A stretch of 10,836 bases of DNA from Acholeplasmataceae bacterium (GTDB lineage: Bacteria; Bacillota_I; Bacilli_A; Acholeplasmatales; Acholeplasmataceae), in assembly GCA_023230825.1 (NCBI GenBank), contig JALNWO010000047.1:1-10836 (forward strand), read 5' to 3'. The position numbers and the translations under genes were made by a program. The notes under the pieces are model-generated. The model did no database searches. It was not told the DNA's origin and was given only the letters and a program-made list of their open reading frames with translations. Shown here piece after piece: positions 6,602-10,836 of the stretch (its first letter is position 1; every line of letters begins with the position of its first letter).

Positions 6602-9600
6602 ATTGTAGTTCAATAATGACAACGGCATAGCCATCTGGGAAGACTGGTAGTGGTGATAAAACTTCAAAGTATTGAGGAATGGTAATTCCATTATTAATGA
6701 TTATTTCCATAATTTTCACACCGATATCAACTTCCGCTTGTTGTGCTGTAACAGCTGCTAACACGACTTGTGCAGCAGTAAGGTTATAAAATGCCGCAAG
6801 TTGAGCTAATTGGTTAACTACTTGTTCTGAAGGAACTTGCCCGGTTAAAGTGTGGTATTCCGTGCCGATATCTGTTAATGCAAGCTGAGAGAACGCACCA
6901 ATATCACTATAGAGTCCAACTGGGAAAGCAAATTGTCCCTCATTAACTCTAGGATCACCTAATGATAAGTAGTTATAGGGACGAGCTAAAATAGTACCTC
7001 CAACATTTATAACGACTTCAGATCCTCCAACAACTTGGTCTTCGCCCACTACTTCTTTAGCTCCACTATGTGGCTCAGTTAAGAGAATCAAGTTAATCAT
7101 TTCTGTTTGAACCCCAGTAATTGGATGTGTTACTAATTTAATAATAGAACGACCTGCTGGAGCTATTCCAGTTTCTATGGCCGACTTCAATTGAAGAGCA
7201 ACTGCAGACATACCATACGCCTTAAACCATGCTTCTTCACCAGAGATGTAGTTTTCAATTTCAGTGTCGATGATATTAAAGATGGGGTTATTGATACCTG
7301 CGCCTTGGCGACTATCAGAGACGTGGAATGCAGGACCGCCACTTTGACCAAAGTATGAATTAGTCAAGGTTGTTTCAGTAGCTCCTTGCATATAGACGCT
7401 GTTTGCCCAGCTGTCATCAACGATGACATGGTTAAGTGTCATTTCAAGATCTTCACCGTGAGCATAGTTGCTGAAGCCAATGACTGAGAACTTCACTTGA
7501 ACGTTATTGAATGTGGACGAACCACGAGAGACCATAACACCAATATAACCGCCCGAGTTTCGACTCATGAGACGTTCTTGGAGGAGAATCTCTTCAGCTG
7601 TTCCACCAAAGTTAACCGATGGAACAGTTGTGTTACCGATAATACTTAAGTTATTCATAGTCCAGTTACTTATCCAGTTATTTTCGTTATCATTAACACT
7701 ATAGTTAAAGATGGCAATCTGAACGTTAATAATTTCAAATGCTTCTGCGAAACCAACAATACTTGAACCGCTCCGTGCGTTACTATACGGTAATTGACTA
7801 CCATTTATAGTCATGTAGTTACCTTGAATCACAAGGTTGTCTTGTTGTTGAGCTTCAAAGTTACGGTTATACACGTTACCAGCACCGTTTTTAACGTTCT
7901 TCGGCGAACCATCAGGATTTAATTGGCTGGCTGATAAGATTGGTGCGATGTTCGCATGGAGATTAATCATTTGAACTTCATCATCTTCAAAGGCTTGTTT
8001 GAGTTCTTGGTGAGTAAATACGTTGACACCATTGTTGACAGTGAATTCATAAGTTAATGGATTGACTACCATATTTGTAGATTGATATTTAGGTTTAATC
8101 ACAATCTTATACGTGTTGCCATTGGCTGCTGGTTTGAACTCAATTCGGTTATTTGGTTTAAAGGTGAGATGAGCACTAATATCTTGAATGACTTCATAGC
8201 CACCACCACTATTTAGGTAGACTTCGTAATCGAGGTAAACATTATCGATAGGAATACGGTTACCTAAAGTGTTTGTCATCCGTACGTCTAAGTAATAGTC
8301 ATTTCCAGTACCTACATAATAAGGTGCATCAATGAGTTTGTAACTAGACGTTTCAGAATCTGTTTCACGTAAATAGGTTTGATAGTTACTGCCAAAGACA
8401 AATTGTTTCACGTCTTTAATCACTAAAGCATCATAGATTTCAAAGCTTTGATCCGGCTTCGTTAATTTGAAGCGGAATTCACCACTAATATTATTCATTT
8501 GAATAATGTGATTATCAACAGCTGTAACAAGTGCAGATCCTGTTAAGATTTCAAAGGTGTAGCTTGCGTTAAACTGATAGGTCATATTGGTGTAGAAAAT
8601 ATATCTTGATGATTCTTGATATTCTTCAATGATGAAGTAGTTATAGACGTCAACAGCTTCTGGAGGTGTATCATAAATTGATTTCATCTCAAAGATAAAT
8701 TCATCAGAAGCTAATCCAGTCACCGAATCTTGATTATCACCAAGTGCCTGAACTTGAATACTGTGGAGTCCAACATCAGTTAATGAAGCAAACAATGCAT
8801 GATCAGCTGAACCTGAATTAATGGTTAATGTGTATTCTAAGCCATTTCTAATAACGGCAGTTTCATAATTGTTAACCACCACTTTGTCAATCACAAAGAG
8901 GAATTCAGGAACTGCAAGGCTGCCAAGGTCAAGCTCCCATGTAATAATAACATTGTCATTTTCTACGACAACGTCAATATTTTGAGGTTGTCCGTAAACC
9001 GGGAGCAATTCCCATTTTGTATATATTTCAATTTGATTGCCTACGAAATAATCGTAATCGTATCCATAGATTTCGTTATCATCATTATCGAAACCAATAA
9101 TATTATACTGGTTAAGTTTTATTTCTTGTTCACCGTCCATATAGTACCAACCCAAGAATTTGTAACCAGCACGATTTAAACTCCACAAGATAGATTCGTC
9201 GGTAATAAAGATAGTGTCAGAATCTTGTGTTCCTAAAGAAGTAATAAAGATAATGCTGCTGCCATCTTTGAAGCGGATGGTTTTGGATGCACTACTAAAG
9301 TAGAGTGCAGAAACGTCGGTAGTGACTTTGATGTTGTTAAAGACAGAACGTTCCCATAACGCGGTAATATCTTGATCTTCGTTATGTAATTTAGGGATGT
9401 TGTTTGGATCTAAACTGCCATTATAGTATACATAACGAATCTCAGTTATATATTCATCTATAGGCGGAATGTGGTCAGGATCTTTTTGAATAAAGGCAAT
9501 TTCCAAAATAATTCTCATGTAGTATACGGTTAAGTCTTCAAGGATAATGTCGTTGACGACAGTGATTAATTCTTCAATATCAGTATATGTGTTACCTAAG

Positions 9601-10836
9601 TATTCAAACTTGGAGAAAGTGTAACCTTCTTGTGCTGTAACTGGTGATATTGTTGTACCATGAAGAATTTGTGGAATAAAGAATGCTTGTGAGCCTTCAG
9701 TGGAAATGGTTTCTTCAATTTCAGTTTGATCATTAGAAATATCATATGCCATATAAACAAAGGTGCCTGAAATATCGTAGTAAGCAATTTCCCATCTGGC
9801 ATATAAAGTCTTATTGCCATAAGTTCCTGGGGTGAATTCTAAGACTCTATTGCCACTATCAGCATCATCGAACCAACCAACAAAGCGATATCCTGTACGA
9901 ATGGTTGGATCAACAAGTTGGAATGAATCCTCAATATTATATGTCTCTGTGTTTGAGTTAACCATATCAAATAGGTTCTCATATGTAATACTGTATTGAA
10001 CTGGTGTCCAACGAGCGTACAATACTTTGTTTCCATGAGAGCCTTTTACGATGGTTGAGACCTGATTACCGTCCACTAAGGCATCAAACCAACCAGCAAA
10101 GGTGTAATGATCTCTTGGGTCTGGGTTTACTAGTGTGATAGTCGCTGTATCTAAGGTGTAAGTCTCAGGGTTATTATGATCAAGGTCAAATAGATTATTA
10201 TAAGTAATTGTAAATTCAGTTAATGACCATCTCGCATAAAGCGTTTTATTGCCATGTGAACCTAAGACAATTTGCGTTACTTGATTGCCATCAACTAAAG
10301 CATCATACCAACCAACGAAGTCGTAACCTGTTCTTGCTGTAGGATTATTTAAAGTAATTGTTGCGGTTGTGATGTTATATGTTGCAGGGTTATCAGTGGT
10401 TGTGCCGTTTAAGTTCTCATAATTGATATCATAATCAATCACAGCCCACTTAGCGTAAAGAATTAAGTTGCCAGTTGATCCTAAAACTATTTCCTCTACT
10501 TCTTGATTAGAATCATCGAACCAGCCAGTAAAGGTATAACCAGTTCTTGCTGCAGGATCAGTTAAAGTAATCGTTGCGGTTTCAATATCATATGAAAGTG
10601 GGTTCGTATGTCCAGCACCTTCAAGGTCATTATAAGTAATGCTGTAATTGATTGGAGTATAAGTTGCGATAATCGTAATGTCAGAATCAATTTCCCATTT
10701 ACCACTTGTAAATGGATTACCTAAGTAAGTCCAACCATTAAAGGTATAACCATTTTTAGTTGCGACACCTAAAGTGAAGTTCTCATCATAAGTCACGCTT
10801 AAGGAAGCAGGACCAGAACCACCACTTAAATTATAA
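6600..10836 (-). CDS. Giant multi-domain InlB B-repeat surface protein, 5'-partial
   Basis: Probable secreted or surface-exposed adhesin-like protein; binding partner unknown. The frame stays open to the right edge (13 residues before the GTG at 10796, which is internal), so the N-terminus and any signal peptide lie outside. Counting from that GTG (1398 residues): InlB/Listeria-Bacteroides B-repeats at 1-337, two degenerate relatives at 338-598, a fibronectin III-like domain at about 600-705, an unassigned beta-rich region at 706-923, a probable right-handed beta-helix at about 924-1200, and an Ala-rich, apparently helical tail at about 1315-1394. There is no LPXTG motif, C-terminal membrane helix or charged tail, so any anchoring must come from the missing N-terminus or be non-covalent. 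It is rich in Asn, Asp, Thr and Tyr. Stop TAG overlaps the ywaF ribosome binding site. Confidence 0.85.
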   Translation of the reverse strand, partial: YNLSGGSGPASLSVTYDENFTLGVATKNGYTFNGWTYLGNPFTSGKWEIDSDITIIATYTPINYSITYNDLEGAGHTNPLSYDIETATITLTDPAARTGYTFTGWFDDSNQEVEEIVLGSTGNLILYAKWAVIDYDINYENLNGTTTDNPATYNITTATITLNNPTARTGYDFVGWYDALVDGNQVTQIVLGSHGNKTLYARWSLTEFTITYNNLFDLDHNNPETYTLDTATITLVNPDPRDHYTFAGWFDALVDGNQVSTIVKGSHGNKVLYARWTPVQYSITYENLFDMVNSNTETYNIEDSFQLVDPTIRTGYRFVGWFDDADSGNRVLEFTPGTYGNKTLYARWEIAYYDISGTFVYMAYDISNDQTEIEETISTEGSQAFFIPQILHGTTISPVTAQEGYTFSKFEYLGNTYTDIEELITVVNDIILEDLTVYYMRIILEIAFIQKDPDHIPPIDEYITEIRYVYYNGSLDPNNIPKLHNEDQDITALWERSVFNNIKVTTDVSALYFSSASKTIRFKDGSSIIFITSLGTQDSDTIFITDESILWSLNRAGYKFLGWYYMDGEQEIKLNQYNIIGFDNDDNEIYGYDYDYFVGNQIEIYTKWELLPVYGQPQNIDVVVENDNVIITWELDLGSLAVPEFLFVIDKVVVNNYETAVIRNGLEYTLTINSGSADHALFASLTDVGLHSIQVQALGDNQDSVTGLASDEFIFEMKSIYDTPPEAVDVYNYFIIEEYQESSRYIFYTNMTYQFNASYTFEILTGSALVTAVDNHIIQMNNISGEFRFKLTKPDQSFEIYDALVIKDVKQFVFGSNYQTYLRETDSETSSYKLIDAPYYVGTGNDYYLDVRMTNTLGNRIPIDNVYLDYEVYLNSGGGYEVIQDISAHLTFKPNNRIEFKPAANGNTYKIVIKPKYQSTNMVVNPLTYEFTVNNGVNVFTHQELKQAFEDDEVQMINLHANIAPILSASQLNPDGSPKNVKNGAGNVYNRNFEAQQQDNLVIQGNYMTINGSQLPYSNARSGSSIVGFAEAFEIINVQIAIFNYSVNDNENNWISNWTMNNLSIIGNTTVPSVNFGGTAEEILLQERLMSRNSGGYIGVMVSRGSSTFNNVQVKFSVIGFSNYAHGEDLEMTLNHVIVDDSWANSVYMQGATETTLTNSYFGQSGGPAFHVSDSRQGAGINNPIFNIIDTEIENYISGEEAWFKAYGMSAVALQLKSAIETGIAPAGRSIIKLVTHPITGVQTEMINLILLTEPHSGAKEVVGEDQVVGGSEVVINVGGTILARPYNYLSLGDPRVNEGQFAFPVGLYSDIGAFSQLALTDIGTEYHTLTGQVPSEQVVNQLAQLAAFYNLTAAQVVLAAVTAQQAEVDIGVKIMEIIINNGITIPQYFEVLSPLPVFPDGYAVVIIELQ
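6603..6854 (-). other. Helical C-terminal tail of the surface protein
   Basis: About 80 residues after the beta-rich part change character to Ala/Gln/Val-rich, helix-like sequence: V-N-Q-L-A-Q-L-A-A-F-Y, A-A-Q-V-V-L-A-A-V-T-A-Q-Q, I-M-E-I-I-I-N-N-G. The protein ends in a short hydrophobic strand, Y-A-V-V-I-I-E-L-Q. No sortase signal or dockerin was seen. Function unknown. Confidence 0.45.
7197..8027 (-). other. Probable right-handed beta-helix domain of the surface protein
   Basis: Residues 924-1200 open with V-F-T-H-Q-E-L-K-Q-A-F and M-I-N-L-H-A-N-I, the usual lead-in of pectate-lyase-like beta-helices. Strand-and-turn rungs with Asn-rich turns follow: N-L-V-I-Q-G-N-Y-M-T-I-N-G, M-N-N-L-S-I-I-G-N, F-N-N-V-Q-V-K-F-S, L-N-H-V-I-V-D-D-S, L-T-N-S-Y-F-G-Q-S-G-G-P-A-F. 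Such domains bind or cleave polysaccharides. I see no clear catalytic cluster, so binding is as likely as cleavage. Confidence 0.6.
8028..8681 (-). other. Beta-rich region of the surface protein, no domain recognised
   Basis: Residues 706-923 alternate short hydrophobic strands with polar turns (for example F-R-F-K-L-T-K-P-D, Y-Y-L-D-V-R-M, Y-K-I-V-I-K-P-K-Y), as in tandem Ig-like or bacterial beta-sandwich domains. There is no cysteine, catalytic motif or membrane segment. I cannot name the family. Confidence 0.4.
8682..8999 (-). other. Fibronectin III-like domain of the surface protein
   Basis: Residues 600-705 show P-Q-N-I-D-V-V-V-E-N-D-N-V-I-I-T-W near the start and G-L-H-S-I-Q-V-Q-A-L-G-D toward the end. 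This fits the FN3 pattern of an early 'W' strand and a late 'Y/H-x-h-x-V-x-A-x-G' strand. It is a common spacer in bacterial surface proteins. Assigned by pattern only; an Ig-like fold is the alternative. Confidence 0.5.
9003..9785 (-). repeat. Degenerate B-repeat relatives
   Basis: Residues 338-430 keep E-G-Y-T-F-S-K-F-E-Y-L-G-N-T-Y-T and end in L-T-V-Y-Y, but have lost the tryptophan of G-W. Residues 431-598 end with R-A-G-Y-K-F-L-G-W-Y-Y and I-Y-T-K-W, with more than 100 residues of unlike sequence before them. They look like decayed or expanded units of the same repeat. Confidence 0.6.
9786..10836 (-). repeat. Tandem InlB B-repeats (one partial and four full units)
   Basis: Four full units of 71-73 residues lie at 10652-10440, 10439-10221, 10220-10002 and 10001-9786, after a partial unit at 10836-10653. 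The consensus is I-x-Y-x-N-L, N-P-x-T-Y, T-A-T-I-T-L-x-N-P, R-T-G-Y-x-F-x-G-W-(F/Y)-D, N-Q-V, I-V-x-G-S-x-G-N-x-x-L-Y-A-(R/K)-W. This is the G-Y-x-F-x-G-W / L-Y-A-x-W signature of the Listeria-Bacteroides repeat (Flg_new, TIGR02543), a small beta-grasp-like fold used as stalks or ligand modules on cell surfaces. Units two and three are the most alike. The partial unit is of a different subtype, with Y-L-G-N after the G-W. Confidence 0.92.

Noticed and set aside
9596..10036. Two short minus-strand frames inside the B-repeat region
   Set aside because: They are out of frame with the clearly conserved repeat protein and show no family features.
9786..10652. Repeats considered as CRISPR or DNA-level tandem repeat
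   Set aside because: The 71-73-residue periodicity is at protein level. The DNA copies differ mostly at third codon positions and there is no short identical repeat with unique spacers.
10794..10796. GTG as start of the surface protein
   Set aside because: It lies inside a B-repeat unit, the frame is open to the edge, and the 13 upstream residues (S-G-G-S-G-P and so on) continue the repeat pattern.
1..10836. Use of TGA as tryptophan (mollicute code)
   Set aside because: All genes are full length under the standard code with tryptophan written TGG, although none of the six stops is TGA, so the point rests on the absence of in-frame TGA over about 10 kb.
1..10836. tRNA, rRNA, riboswitch, insertion sequence, phage or defence genes
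   Set aside because: No cloverleaf, conserved RNA motif, transposase, integrase, terminal repeat or recognisable defence protein was seen. Gaps are too short for most of these; the longest is 125 bases.

Overview
The window is A+T-rich, gene-dense DNA of low-GC Gram-positive type. Six protein genes fill almost all of it, and the longest gap is 125 bases. All six reading frames stay open with TGA read as a stop, and tryptophan is always TGG, so the code is the standard bacterial one and not that of Mycoplasma or Spiroplasma. The gene set (PrsA-like foldase, YhaM, class II CCA-adding enzyme, YigZ/IMPACT, TIGR02206/YwaF membrane protein, InlB B-repeat surface protein) points to Bacillota or a standard-code relative of the mollicutes (Acholeplasma, Izemoplasma, Haloplasma or Erysipelotrichia type). 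This placement is inference; no rRNA or other phylogenetic marker was read.

Layout. (1) 1-2935, plus strand: a very large foldase-type lipoprotein that lacks only its first codons. It looks like two PrsA/SurA-type chaperone modules in tandem, and only the second keeps the two parvulin histidines. (2) 2944-2978: a strong bidirectional terminator with a UUCG tetraloop. (3) 2968-5045, minus strand: a two-gene operon, cca then yhaM, joined by a stop codon that overlaps the next ribosome binding site. Both products act on RNA 3' ends. (4) 5046-5170: a divergent promoter region with two mirror-image, very compact expression signals. (5) 5171-5782, plus strand: yigZ, followed by a second bidirectional terminator. 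(6) 5817-10836, minus strand: a surface protein of more than 1,400 residues, open at the right edge, followed without a gap by a seven-helix TIGR02206 membrane protein. The stop codon of the first gene again forms part of the ribosome binding site of the second.

The housekeeping genes are ordinary, and I see no defence system, mobile element, CRISPR array or RNA gene. The parts most worth a second look are the duplicated foldase with one apparently inactivated half, the identical TGN-TATAAT-N6-GGTGAT-N3-ATG layout of the two divergent starts (which predicts mRNAs beginning at or next to the Shine-Dalgarno sequence), the repeat architecture of the surface protein with its unusual C-terminus, and the tight coupling of that protein to a YwaF-type membrane protein.
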